Positions 5,865-13,966 of a stretch of 18,546 bases of DNA are shown in pieces. Source of the DNA: Anderseniella sp964390445. GTDB taxonomy: Bacteria; Pseudomonadota; Alphaproteobacteria; Rhizobiales; Aestuariivirgaceae. The position numbers and the translations under genes were made by a program. The number at the start of each line of letters is the position of its first letter. Position 1 is the first letter of the stretch. The notes under the pieces are model-generated. The model made no database searches and was not told the DNA's origin. It saw only the letters and a program-made list of their open reading frames with translations. Location of the stretch: NCBI GenBank assembly GCA_964390445.1, contig CAYMJJ010000045.1:1-18546 (forward strand), given 5' to 3'.

Positions 5865-8177
5865 TCACAGGGATGCGGCGATGTTCTTGAAGGCGCCTCC
5901 GGCACTGCGCGCGGCACCAGGCTCGACGGCGATGACTGCCGCTTCGCCGACCCTGCCCGCCTTGAGCGCAGCACAGATTTCGGCAGCCTCGGCCAATCGC
6001 GGTGCTTCGGCCAGCACAAGCACGACGGATGAATTGGCAGCGATCTGCACATTGGCGTCAGTCCCTTCGCCGACGTGCACGAGACAGACCTGATAAACCT
6101 GTTCCAGCGCCCGGATGGCCTGGTCCATCAGTGGTGAATTGGCCAGGGCTGCGCTCTGGCTTGCAGCACCGCCCGGAACCACGACCTGCAACTGGGTACG
6201 CACGTCCTTGCGGATCACATCGGCAAACCCTGCCGTGGACGAAACGAGGTCATAGATGCCCTTGCCTGCGAGGCCAGGCTCGAGTGCATCGACGCCTGGT
6301 GCGCCGTTTCCGGCGTCGACCAACACAGTCTTGAGCCCGTTCATCGCCAACAGGCGCGACAAGGCAAGGCTGAAGGCGAGGCTATCGTATGCCTGGCCAG
6401 TGAGGTTGACCACGGCAATCCGCCGGTAGCCGCTATTGGCTACAAGATGGCGCAAGCCGGCAAACACCGGCTCGATGGCGTTGCGGTAGGTGCTGCCTGC
6501 ATCGAACAAGGCCTGGCTTGCCGCATGAATGGCCAGCATCGAGGTGGACAGCCCCGGAATTGTGGTGAGGCGGCCATCGGCAGACTGCGGGGTGGGTGCT
6601 GGCGCAACCGGTGGCAAAGCCGCGGGTGCAACCACCGCCGGGGCCTGCGCTGGCGCAGCGTGCACCCCGGTCCCAAACGCGGCAACGGGTGGTGCGGGCG
6701 TTGGCATGGTAACGCTAGGTGCAGCGGCCTGCGGCACGGCGATGGGTGCAGGCTGGATGTCCATCGCACCGGCAGGACGCGGGTCCGTATGGCGAACCTG
6801 CGATACCGCTGCCGCTGATGCCATCACTTCGACCACGAACGCCAGGCCAAGCGCCAGCATGAAACCGCCCAGCGTGGCCAGAAGCATGATCGGCCCCTTT
6901 TTCGGGAACGACGGCTCGGCAGGCTCACCGGCAGCCGAGATTACCCGGCCAAGTCCGGGCTGGGCAGAAATGTCCTGCCGGGAATTGGCATCGGTGAAGC
7001 GCACCAGGAACGATTCGAGCAGGCTGCGGTTGGCTGCGGCTTCCCGCTCCAGTTCGCGCAGGCGCACATCGTCGATGCCGGTGGCGGAGTTCTGGGTCTT
7101 CAGCTTGGCAAGCGTTGCCCGCAACGCATCTTCACGGGCCTTTGCCACGTTGGCCTGCTGCTCAAGCTGCTCGACCACCTTGAACGCCTCGGTGCGAATC
7201 TGGCGGTTCAGGTCTTCCAGCTCGCGATTGACCGCAATGATGCGCGGATGGTTGTCGAGATAGATCGTCGACAGCTCGGCCTTGGAGCGCGTCAGGGTGA
7301 TCTGCTGTTCGCGCAGGCGCTGGATCAGCGGCGAACTGAGCACGTCCGATGAGGCCGCAACGCTCCCGGTGGTCCGCAGCAGCTCCCGGATCGAGGCGGC
7401 CTTGGCCTCGGCTTCGGAATAGGCCGCCGACGCCACGATGATTTGCGAATTGAGCGATGACAGCTCTTCGTTCTCAAGACCGGCCTGCGCGCCACGGAAG
7501 ATGCCTGCCTCTGCACGGAACTTTTCAACCGCCGTTTCAGACTCGACAACCTTGGTGCGCAGGTCGTCGATCTGCGACTTGAGCCAGTCGCGCGCTTCAC
7601 CGGTAGGTTCGTTGAGGGCCTGCCTCGACAATGCGACGTAATAGTCTGCCACCTTGTTGGCGACAGCCATTGCAAGCGCGGGATCGGTCGATTCAAACTG
7701 GATGGTGATGACCGTGGATCCCGGGACCTCGAACACCGTGAGCCGGTCGTAATAGTGATCAATGACGCGCTGGTCTTCGGTCATGCTTGCAGGGTCGGGC
7801 TTGAAACCCAGGCTGATGAGCAGCTTACCGACGGTTCCGATGCCGGTCTTAAGCTTGTCGAACTCGGCAACCGTGTTCAATTCGAGGTCCTGGATGACGC
7901 GCAGCGCAAGATCGCGCGAGCGGACCACCTGCACTTGCGAGACGATATCGCGCTCGCTCAGCGCGCCGCGCTCGGTACGGTCCTGCCCCACCCGTGTATA
8001 AGGAGACTCCTGGTTGGCAATCAGCACCTGTGCGCTCGCCGTGTAGACCGGCTTGACGGAATTGACGAACCAGTAGCTGAGAAAGGCGCACGCCGCCGTA
8101 AACACAATAATGCTCAGCCAGCGCCGCGCGATGCCGCGCAGCACGTCTCTGACATCGATAAAGGCAGCGGACTCCAT
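5865..8177 (-). CDS. Wzc/ExoP-like polysaccharide chain-length and export protein with degenerate kinase domain
   Basis: These inner-membrane proteins control polymer length and contact the Wza channel. In this 770-residue protein the Wzz domain starts near residue 5, with TM1 at about 20-40 and TM2 at about 428-453 (GPIMLLATLGGFMLALGLAFVVEV). The periplasmic part has long coiled coils (about 195-270 and 285-390) and the PxxP-like EPAEPSFPKKGP before TM2. An Ala/Pro-rich linker (about 465-530) leads to a cytoplasmic ATPase-like domain (about 545-770). There the Walker A position reads NLTGQAYDSLAF, with no GK(S/T); Walker A' survives as TVLVDAGNG (617-625). The tail lacks the tyrosine cluster of BY-kinases. 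ATG 8177 is chosen because AGGA lies 11-14 bases upstream and it leaves the usual short cytoplasmic lead; TTG/GTG starts farther upstream are possible. It is divergent from the Wza gene. Confidence 0.9.
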   Translation of the reverse strand: MESAAFIDVRDVLRGIARRWLSIIVFTAACAFLSYWFVNSVKPVYTASAQVLIANQESPYTRVGQDRTERGALSERDIVSQVQVVRSRDLALRVIQDLELNTVAEFDKLKTGIGTVGKLLISLGFKPDPASMTEDQRVIDHYYDRLTVFEVPGSTVITIQFESTDPALAMAVANKVADYYVALSRQALNEPTGEARDWLKSQIDDLRTKVVESETAVEKFRAEAGIFRGAQAGLENEELSSLNSQIIVASAAYSEAEAKAASIRELLRTTGSVAASSDVLSSPLIQRLREQQITLTRSKAELSTIYLDNHPRIIAVNRELEDLNRQIRTEAFKVVEQLEQQANVAKAREDALRATLAKLKTQNSATGIDDVRLRELEREAAANRSLLESFLVRFTDANSRQDISAQPGLGRVISAAGEPAEPSFPKKGPIMLLATLGGFMLALGLAFVVEVMASAAAVSQVRHTDPRPAGAMDIQPAPIAVPQAAAPSVTMPTPAPPVAAFGTGVHAAPAQAPAVVAPAALPPVAPAPTPQSADGRLTTIPGLSTSMLAIHAASQALFDAGSTYRNAIEPVFAGLRHLVANSGYRRIAVVNLTGQAYDSLAFSLALSRLLAMNGLKTVLVDAGNGAPGVDALEPGLAGKGIYDLVSSTAGFADVIRKDVRTQLQVVVPGGAASQSAALANSPLMDQAIRALEQVYQVCLVHVGEGTDANVQIAANSSVVLVLAEAPRLAEAAEICAALKAGRVGEAAVIAVEPGAARSAGGAFKNIAASL

Positions 8178-8407
8178 CAGGGCATCTATCCTGCAAACCA
8201 CCGCCAGGGGAATCGGCGGTACGGTCAATTCTGACCAGCAATGTGAACACTCATGGTAACCAATGCCTTAACGCACCAGATTTCAGGCGCGTTTGCGGTG
8301 CGGGTTTAACCCGATGCTAACCATGACCGTTTACCGTTTGCTCCAGTTCAAACAGGCCGGTCCGGCAAATCCCCGGGTCAGCCCAGGTTCAATTGGCAGT
8401 GCTGCGT
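8178..8407. promoter_or_regulatory. Divergent regulatory region between Wzc-like and Wza-like genes
   Basis: The 230 bp between two divergent export genes must hold promoters for both. The visible motifs are TTAA/TAACC-type words: TGGTAACCAATGCCTTAACG near 8252-8272 and a CtrA-like box at 8306-8320. No confident sigma-70 pair is assigned. Confidence 0.5.
8306..8320 (+). promoter_or_regulatory. CtrA-like box (one mismatch) upstream of the Wza-like gene
   Basis: TTAA-CCCGATG-CTAA followed by CC matches the CtrA consensus TTAA-N7-TTAA except for the first base of the second half. It lies about 90 bp upstream of the Wza start. A chance match is possible. Confidence 0.35.
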
Positions 8408-9097
8408 ATGAAATTCCTTCCCCTCTTGCTGGCAGGCCTCGTTGCAAGCGGCTGTGCCCAGACTTGGGACGACACCAGGCCCGCGACGCCGCCCGGTGGC
8501 GCAGGACTAATGCCAAATGGCCAGGTCGCTTCCTACCCGCAATTCACCGCCTCGATACCCGAACAGCCCTCCTACAACGCCCGCGGCGCGGTCGAACCGT
8601 TCGGTTCGAGCGGCCAGTTGGCGGCCTATGAGTTCGCCCAAGGCTACCGCGTTGGCTCCGGTGACCGGCTCACCATCCGCGTGCTCGGCCAGCAGGACCT
8701 GACCGGTGACTACCTGGTCGACGGAGCCGGCAACATATCCATGCCGCTGGTGCGCAGCCTGCCGGTGGCGGGTCTGTCCACACCTGATATCGAAAACGCC
8801 ATCACCGAGAAGCTCAAGCAGGGCTTCCTGCGTGATCCCAGCGTGTCGGTGCAGCTTGCCATCGCGCGGCCATTCTACATCATGGGGCAGGTCAACCAGG
8901 CCGGCAGCTTTGCCTACAGGCCCGGCATGACCGCGCAAAACGCCATTGCCATGGCAGGGGGTTTCTCACCGCGCGCTGACCACAACGAGGTGCTGGTGAC
9001 ACGCCGGCTGCTCAACGGCACCAAGACGGCGCGCGTGCCAGTCACCACACAACTTTATCCGGGTGACGTTGTCTATGTCCGCGAGCGCTGGTTCTGA
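8408..9097 (+). CDS. Wza-like polysaccharide export lipoprotein (Poly_export/SLBB)
   Basis: This is the outer-membrane polysaccharide secretin-like protein. The 229 residues begin with a lipoprotein signal: hydrophobic LPLLLAGLVASG with lipobox ASGC and lipidated C16. The polysaccharide export domain spans about 76-155 (GYRVGSGDRLTIRVLG...), and an SLBB segment follows at about 156-215 (YIMGQVNQAGSFAYRPGMTAQNA...). It is shorter than E. coli Wza (about 380 residues) and lacks the extra SLBB repeat and C-terminal membrane helix. ATG 8408 is used; an in-frame GTG at 8399 with AGG 11 bases upstream would add a few residues and is plausible. It is divergent from the Wzc-like gene, its expected partner, and followed by a glycosyltransferase. 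Confidence 0.9.
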   Translation: MKFLPLLLAGLVASGCAQTWDDTRPATPPGGAGLMPNGQVASYPQFTASIPEQPSYNARGAVEPFGSSGQLAAYEFAQGYRVGSGDRLTIRVLGQQDLTGDYLVDGAGNISMPLVRSLPVAGLSTPDIENAITEKLKQGFLRDPSVSVQLAIARPFYIMGQVNQAGSFAYRPGMTAQNAIAMAGGFSPRADHNEVLVTRRLLNGTKTARVPVTTQLYPGDVVYVRERWF

Positions 9098-9113
9098 TCC
9101 GGCCGTCACGACC

Positions 9114-10208
9114 ATGAAAGTCCTTCACATATTCCGTGCGCCCGTCGGCGGACTGTTCCGCCACGTCCGTGACCTTGCGCGCGGGCAGGCAGAACTGGGG
9201 CTGGAGGTGGGGGCGATCTGCGATTCCACCACGGGCGACGCGCTGGCCGAACAGAAGATCGAGCAGCTTGCCACCCATTGCAGCCTTGGCGTACACCGCG
9301 TGCCAATGTCGCGCCTGCCCGGTATGGGAGACATTGCCAGCGCAAGCCGCATCGTTGCGGCCTGCCGCACATTGCAGCCCGACGTGGCTCACGGTCATGG
9401 CGCGAAAGGTGGCGTCTATGCGCGCCTTGGCGCGGCCCGGCTCGGAGCAGCCTCGGTCTATACGCCCCACGGCGGCGTGCTGCATTACGAATGGGCCAGC
9501 CCGCAAGGCCTTGCATTTCTTTCGGCGGAAAAGCTGCTGCTGCGCAAGACCACTGGCCTGGTGTTCGTTTGCGACTACGAGAAAGAGCTGTTCCGGCGCA
9601 AGATCGGCCTCGGCAAGGCACGCTCGACGGTGGCCCACAATGGCCTTTGGGACGAAGAGTTCGAGCCGGTTCCCCTGGAGGATAACGCAACCGATATCCT
9701 GTTCATCGGCGAGTTGCGCCAGTTGAAAGGTGTCAGCGAACTGCTGGAATCGCTCGCCATCATCAACAGGGTGCGCAAGGTCACTGCCACCATAACCGGA
9801 TCCGGGCCCGACGAGGCGGCCTTCAAGGTGCAGGCGGGTCAACTCGGGTTGTCCGGCGTGGTGCGATTTACCGGTGCCCTGCCCGCCCGCGAGGCTTTCG
9901 CGAAGGGCTGGCTGATGGTGATACCGTCGCGTGCGGAGTCGTTCCCCTACATCGTGCTGGAAACCGCTGCAGCCGCCAAACCTTTGCTGGCAACCCGCGT
10001 AGGCGGTGTGGCGGAGGTTCTGGACGATGCGGCACTGATGCCCCCGAACGCGCCTCAGGAACTGGCCAGCCGCATCGCGGCAGCGCTGGATGATCGCACC
10101 GGCCTGCAAGCACAGGCAACGGAACGCGCACTGCGTTTCAAGGGCACTCTGTCTGCACGGCAGATGTCCGCAAAGATTGCAGCATTTTATACCAGCCTGC
10201 TGCGTTAA
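9114..10208 (+). CDS. Family 4 (GT-B) glycosyltransferase
   Basis: The protein transfers a sugar from a nucleotide donor to the growing lipid-linked polysaccharide at the cytoplasmic face. The 364 residues show the GT-B pattern: an N-terminal acceptor domain starting MKVLHIFRAPVGG, a middle VAHGHGAKGGVYARLG (91-106), and a C-terminal donor domain with DILFIGELRQLKGV (194-207) and the E-x7-E motif E275/E283 in ESFPYIVLE. It ends LATRVGGVAEVL, typical of GT4 enzymes. ATG 9114 is preferred because the first beta strand begins there; an ATG at 9075 inside the Wza gene has a better GGTGA and would add 13 residues. Sugar specificity is unknown. Confidence 0.88.
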   Translation: MKVLHIFRAPVGGLFRHVRDLARGQAELGLEVGAICDSTTGDALAEQKIEQLATHCSLGVHRVPMSRLPGMGDIASASRIVAACRTLQPDVAHGHGAKGGVYARLGAARLGAASVYTPHGGVLHYEWASPQGLAFLSAEKLLLRKTTGLVFVCDYEKELFRRKIGLGKARSTVAHNGLWDEEFEPVPLEDNATDILFIGELRQLKGVSELLESLAIINRVRKVTATITGSGPDEAAFKVQAGQLGLSGVVRFTGALPAREAFAKGWLMVIPSRAESFPYIVLETAAAAKPLLATRVGGVAEVLDDAALMPPNAPQELASRIAAALDDRTGLQAQATERALRFKGTLSARQMSAKIAAFYTSLLR

Positions 10209-10219
10209 CTGGGGGTTAA
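10205..10219 (+). promoter_or_regulatory. Perfect CtrA box between glycosyltransferase and polyprenyl sugar transferase genes
   Basis: TTAA-CTGGGGG-TTAACC matches TTAA-N7-TTAA exactly. Its first half overlaps the TAA stop of the glycosyltransferase gene (10206-10208). It lies 104 bp before the start of the next gene, within a 114-bp gap that probably holds its promoter. CtrA is a conserved alphaproteobacterial response regulator. Binding is predicted from the motif only. Confidence 0.5.
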
Positions 10220-10322
10220 CCCTGCTTCTAAATTGACTGCAGCAGACTGATGAATTGGCCTGTCGATTGCTCGTTCGTGTCCGTGACCAACCTGATTGGT
10301 CTGGTTTGGGACGGAACCGACA

Positions 10323-11864
10323 ATGAGACATGACAGTGAACTGAACTTCGACGTCATATCCCGCAACCTTGATGACGTACTGGCAGGCATTGCCGAACCC
10401 AGTTCCGAAACCTATCGCAAGAACTGGATCGAACTGGTCAAGCGCCGGTCGGAAGGGCGACTGTCCACGTCGCTGCTGTCGGCTGCACTGATGGCAACTG
10501 ACGGCGTGTTGTGTGCGCTTGCCGGGCTGTTGATCTATGCCGCTTACGTCTATCCGGCCGCGCAAGCGGTCGACTTGCGCTACGTCGCAATGTCGGCGGG
10601 GCTTGCACTTCTGGCCCCTGCTGCGATGCGGCTAAGCGGTACTTATGGCACGGGGTTGGTCGAGTCCCTGACCCGCCAGCTGGTGCGCATCATCGCCGTG
10701 ATGAGCGGGTTGTTCCTGATCAGCATGGGTGGCATCTTCCTGGCCAAGCTGGGAGACGAGTTTTCGCGTGTCTGGCTGGTCTCGACGTTCGTGGCGGCGA
10801 CGATGCTGACCGGCGCAGCGCACGGTGCCATGCGCCAGGCCATGGGGCGCTGGCATCGCCAGGGACGGCTGAGCACCAGGGTCGTGATCGTGGGCGGTGG
10901 AGAAGCCGCCATCAACTTCATGGCAGCACTCAAGGAAAGCAATAACAACTTCGTCGAGATTGTCGGCCTGTTCGATGACCGGACGGACGAAAGATCGCCC
11001 GATGCGCTTGGCCACCTGCCAAAGCTTGGGCGGATCAGCGACCTGGTCGAGTTCGCCCGCTCGTACGAAGTGGACATGCTGGTCATCACCCTTCCCCTGT
11101 CAGCCGAAAACCGGCTGCTGCAGATCCTCAACCGGTTGTGGGTACTGCCAGTCGACATCCGGCTGTCGGCCCATGCGCAGCGGCTGCGCTACCGGCCCCG
11201 GTCCTATTCATGGCTGGGCAACGTGCCGATGATCGACGTGCTCGACCGCCCCTTGCGTGACTGGGGCCGCGTGGTAAAGGCCACCGAAGACAAGGTCATC
11301 GCCAGCGTGGCGCTGCTGCTTGCAGCACCGCTGATGGCGCTCATCGCACTTGCCATCAAGCTGGAGAGCAAGGGCCCGGTGCTGTTCAAGCAGGTGCGCT
11401 ACGGCTTCAACAACCAACCGATCAAGGTGCTGAAATTCCGCTCGATGTACACAGACATGTGCGACGCAACGGCAACCCGCCTGGTCACGCGTGACGATCC
11501 ACGGGTGACCCGTGTGGGCAAGTTCATCCGCAAGACCTCGCTGGACGAGGTGCCCCAGTTCATCAACGTACTGCGAGGCGAACTGTCGCTGGTGGGTCCC
11601 CGCCCCCATGCGCACCAGGCCAAGGCCGCAGACCGGCTGTACGACGAGGTGGTCGACGGCTACTTCGCCCGGCACAAGGTCAAGCCCGGCATCACCGGCT
11701 GGGCGCAGGTCAACGGCTGGCGTGGTGAAACCGACACCGAAGAGAAGATCCAGCGCCGCGTCGAGTTCGACCTGTATTACATCGAAAACTGGTCGTTGCT
11801 GTTCGACCTGCAAATCCTGGCAATGACGCCGTTTGCCCTGCTCAAGTCCGAGAACGCCTACTGA
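10323..11864 (+). CDS. Exopolysaccharide polyprenyl-phosphate sugar-1-phosphate transferase (WcaJ/ExoY-like)
   Basis: This enzyme starts repeat-unit synthesis by moving a sugar-1-phosphate from a nucleotide sugar to undecaprenyl phosphate at the inner membrane. The 513 residues have the long WcaJ-type layout. Four TM helices (about 50-170) come first, then a Rossmann-like domain (RVVIVGGGEAAINFMAAL, 186-203), a fifth hydrophobic segment (about 325-346) and the C-terminal bacterial sugar transferase domain. That domain includes KFRSMYTDM (371-379), TSLDEVPQFINVLRGELSLVGPRP (405-428) and KPGITGWAQVNGWRG (454-468). The D-E pair D408/E409 matches the family's catalytic motif. ATG 10323 follows GGGACGGA; a TTG at 10296 is less likely. 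Glucose or galactose is a likely sugar but cannot be read from sequence. Confidence 0.92.
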   Translation: MRHDSELNFDVISRNLDDVLAGIAEPSSETYRKNWIELVKRRSEGRLSTSLLSAALMATDGVLCALAGLLIYAAYVYPAAQAVDLRYVAMSAGLALLAPAAMRLSGTYGTGLVESLTRQLVRIIAVMSGLFLISMGGIFLAKLGDEFSRVWLVSTFVAATMLTGAAHGAMRQAMGRWHRQGRLSTRVVIVGGGEAAINFMAALKESNNNFVEIVGLFDDRTDERSPDALGHLPKLGRISDLVEFARSYEVDMLVITLPLSAENRLLQILNRLWVLPVDIRLSAHAQRLRYRPRSYSWLGNVPMIDVLDRPLRDWGRVVKATEDKVIASVALLLAAPLMALIALAIKLESKGPVLFKQVRYGFNNQPIKVLKFRSMYTDMCDATATRLVTRDDPRVTRVGKFIRKTSLDEVPQFINVLRGELSLVGPRPHAHQAKAADRLYDEVVDGYFARHKVKPGITGWAQVNGWRGETDTEEKIQRRVEFDLYYIENWSLLFDLQILAMTPFALLKSENAY

Positions 11865-11918
11865 GCCGGCACTGCCCGATGGAAACCGGGCGGTAAGGTT
11901 TGACGCGGTAAAACATGG

Positions 11919-11933
11919 TTAATGCCCGGTTTA
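11919..11933 (+). promoter_or_regulatory. CtrA-like box (one mismatch) upstream of the ligase/polymerase gene
   Basis: TTAA-TGCCCGG-TTTA followed by CC differs from TTAA-N7-TTAA at one base. It lies 20 bp upstream of the ATG at 11954. Its position supports that start over the ATG at 11915, which would place the box inside the gene. Confidence 0.35.
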
Positions 11934-11953
11934 CCCGATTCGGACCCTTGCCC

Positions 11954-13213
11954 ATGACCGACGCCACCCAGCACGCCAGCTTCAGTGCCCGCCCCGTCGC
12001 GGTGCTGCCGATGGCGATGGTCCAGCGCGTGGCATTGTGGCTGATGGTGGCGTCCGGGTTCGTGGTCAGCATCGAACCTGCGCCGTACGAACTGCTGTTT
12101 GTGCTGGCGCTGACGGTTTTCCTGGCTGGCGGGTTGCAGGTATCGATCGTATTTGCCCCGCTGATCGTGTTCCTGGCGCTCTACAACATTGGCGGTTTCG
12201 CCTCGGTCATGCCGATCCTGTATGATGACAAGGCGCGCATGTTCGTCATCATATCGGTGTACATGGCGGTGACGGCGATCTTCTTTGCCATGGCGGTGCT
12301 GCGTGATCCCGTCCGCATCCTGCAGGTTGTGCGCAGCGCGTGGATATTCGCTGCCGTCATTGCCTCGATCAACGGCATGATCGGCTACTTCAACGTGGCG
12401 GGACTGGGCGAGGCGTGGGCGCCGATTTCGCGGGCACAGGGGATGTTCAAGGACCCGAACGTGCTGTCGACGTTCCTGATCCTGCCGTTCGTGTTCCTGG
12501 TTCAGGACATCATGATCCTGAAGGCCCGCTGGAGCGTGGTGCGCGCTGTGGCACTGGTCATCATCGCGGCCGCCTTGTTCCTGGCGTTCTCGCGCGGTGC
12601 ATGGGTCAACGCGATTGCGGCGACGGCACTGATGATCGGGCTAAGCTTCGTGCTGACGCCCTCACTGGCCATGCGAGGACGGATCATCCTTTATGCCATC
12701 ACCGGCGTTATCGCGTTCGGTTTGCTGTTGTCCATCGCCCTGTCGATCCCGGCGGTGCGCGACATCTTCCTGATCCGGTTCAGTCTCAACCAGGAGTATG
12801 ACGTTGGTGAGACCGGCCGGTTTGCCCGGCAGTTCAAGTCGTTGCGCGACCTTGTGGTACTGCCCAATGGCTACGGGCCGTTGCAGTTCGGCCTGCGCTG
12901 GGGTGAAGATCCGCACAACGTGTTCCTGAACGCGTTCTTTTCCTACGGCTGGCTGGGCGGGGTTTCCTACATCCTGCTGATCGCCTCGACGATCATGGGC
13001 ATGTGGCGGTCGATCTTTTCGGCCACGCCCTGGCAGCACCACGCCATCGCGGTGAACTGCGTGATGCTGACCACGATCCTGCAAGGGGTGCAGATCGACA
13101 CCGATCACTGGCGTCACTTCTATGCATTGCTGGGACTGAGCTGGGGGATCTATGCCGCCACCATCGGCTGGCGCCCGGATGCCATGCAGGGCAGCAGCAT
13201 CGCAAGGCGGTAA
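11954..13213 (+). CDS. O-antigen ligase / Wzy-like polysaccharide polymerase family membrane protein
   Basis: This inner-membrane protein polymerises or ligates undecaprenyl-linked repeat units in the periplasm. The 419 residues contain about ten hydrophobic segments, starting at about 25-40, 45-65 and 67-88. The conserved segments RAQGMFKDPNVLSTFL (160-175) and LAFSRGAW (210-217) are present. A long periplasmic loop (about 270-325) ends in GEDPHNVFLNAFFSYGWLGG, with the family's essential histidine candidate H321. This is the Wzy_C pattern (PF04932). ATG 11954 is chosen because the in-frame ATG at 11915 overlaps a regulatory-looking motif and adds only a basic non-conserved stretch. It is the last gene of the plus-strand exopolysaccharide group. 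Ligase and polymerase cannot be separated by sequence. Confidence 0.87.
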   Translation: MTDATQHASFSARPVAVLPMAMVQRVALWLMVASGFVVSIEPAPYELLFVLALTVFLAGGLQVSIVFAPLIVFLALYNIGGFASVMPILYDDKARMFVIISVYMAVTAIFFAMAVLRDPVRILQVVRSAWIFAAVIASINGMIGYFNVAGLGEAWAPISRAQGMFKDPNVLSTFLILPFVFLVQDIMILKARWSVVRAVALVIIAAALFLAFSRGAWVNAIAATALMIGLSFVLTPSLAMRGRIILYAITGVIAFGLLLSIALSIPAVRDIFLIRFSLNQEYDVGETGRFARQFKSLRDLVVLPNGYGPLQFGLRWGEDPHNVFLNAFFSYGWLGGVSYILLIASTIMGMWRSIFSATPWQHHAIAVNCVMLTTILQGVQIDTDHWRHFYALLGLSWGIYAATIGWRPDAMQGSSIARR

Positions 13214-13214
13214 T

Positions 13215-13291
13215 TGGTCGGAGCGGCGGGATTCGAACCCACGACCCCTTGTCCCCCAGACAAGTGCGCTACCGGGCTGCGCTACGCTCCG
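13215..13291 (-). tRNA. tRNA-Pro (anticodon GGG)
   Basis: The minus strand folds into a 77-nt cloverleaf with encoded CCA. The acceptor stem CGGAGCG (5' end 13291) pairs with CGCTCCG, followed by discriminator A and CCA (13217-13215). The anticodon stem CTTGT/ACAAG closes the 7-nt loop CTGGGGG, anticodon GGG at 13257-13255. The T arm has GGTTCGAATCC. It lies two bases after the stop of the convergent ligase gene. No phage-type integrase or direct repeat of its 3' end is seen next to it. Confidence 0.96.
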
Positions 13292-13440
13292 ACTATACCG
13301 GTAAACCACGCGCGGCCTGACATGTGCCCACGCGAGAGCGCGGTATAGCATTGCCACCGTGCAAATGAAAAGCCCGCATCCACTGTACTGCGCCGAATTC
13401 CTCAACGGCCCGGGGCGCCACCAGTAGAGGCGGCGCAGCC

Positions 13441-13938
13441 TTACTTCGGCTGGTCGGGCAACAGCAACCGGCGCGCTGCCGCCAGGTCGGTCAGGGCCAG
13501 CCTGAGTTCGTCGATCTGGGCAGGAGTCAACTCGTGAACCACGCGGGTCTGCGCCCGCCCCGACGAGGCCTCTACAGGTGCCCGCGCAGCCTCCTGGACG
13601 CGCGGTTCTGCCGGAGCAGGCCGCTTGCCCGGTGAGTCCTCTCCACTTGGTTCAACTGCGATCTCGCCGCGGCCAATGCCGACAACCTGGGCCAACCCCT
13701 GTTCCTTCAGGATCTTCTGTACGCCACGGATGGTATAGCCTTCCCCGTACAGCAGCGTACGAATGCCCTTCAGCAAATCCACATCGGCTGGACGATAGTA
13801 TCGCCGGCCCCCGCCGCGCTTCATCGGCCTGATCTGTGAAAAGCGTGTTTCCCAGAACCTCAGAACGTGCTGTGGCACGTCAAGCTGTTCGGCCACTTCG
13901 GATATGGTGCGAAATGCCTCGGGTGCCTTGTCGGTCAA
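13441..13938 (-). CDS. MerR-family transcriptional regulator
   Basis: The N-terminal winged helix-turn-helix is typical MerR: RTISEVAEQLDVPQHVLRFWETRF (10-33), then the wing GGGRRYYRPADVDLL (42-56) and helix YTIRGVQKILKEQG (68-81). The rest of the 165 residues is a Pro/Ala-rich linker (about 92-135) and a short C-terminal helix (TPAQIDELRLALTDLAAARRLL). No metal-binding cysteines are visible. The start is TTG 13938, strongly supported by GGAGGGG at 13946-13952, seven bases upstream. It lies 28 bp after ihfA on the same strand, the usual rhizobial arrangement, so the two are probably cotranscribed. Target and signal are unknown. Confidence 0.9.
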   Translation of the reverse strand: MTDKAPEAFRTISEVAEQLDVPQHVLRFWETRFSQIRPMKRGGGRRYYRPADVDLLKGIRTLLYGEGYTIRGVQKILKEQGLAQVVGIGRGEIAVEPSGEDSPGKRPAPAEPRVQEAARAPVEASSGRAQTRVVHELTPAQIDELRLALTDLAAARRLLLPDQPK

Positions 13939-13945
13939 TTCTTAG

Positions 13946-13952
13946 CCCCTCC
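13946..13952 (-). promoter_or_regulatory. Ribosome binding site that fixes the TTG start of the MerR gene
   Basis: GGAGGGG on the minus strand is seven bases from TTG 13938, the only in-frame start codon at proper distance. Confidence 0.75.
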
Positions 13953-13966
13953 CCACGTCACCAAAG

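Noticed and set aside
6529..7263. Plus-strand open frame opposite the Wzc-like gene
   Set aside because: Low-complexity Ala/Gly/Ser/Arg shadow of the coiled-coil and linker coding sequence.
9042..10565. 507-codon minus-strand open frame over the glycosyltransferase gene
   Set aside because: Composition rich in Gln/Arg/Cys/His without any motif; the plus strand encodes a clear GT4 enzyme.
11874..11891. Possible terminator after the polyprenyl sugar transferase gene
   Set aside because: GCCCG/CGGGC stem is short and not followed by a T-run.
13215..13291. tRNA-Pro as an integration site for a genomic island
   Set aside because: No integrase nearby and no repeat of the tRNA 3' end seen in the window; the gene order around it is the conserved one.
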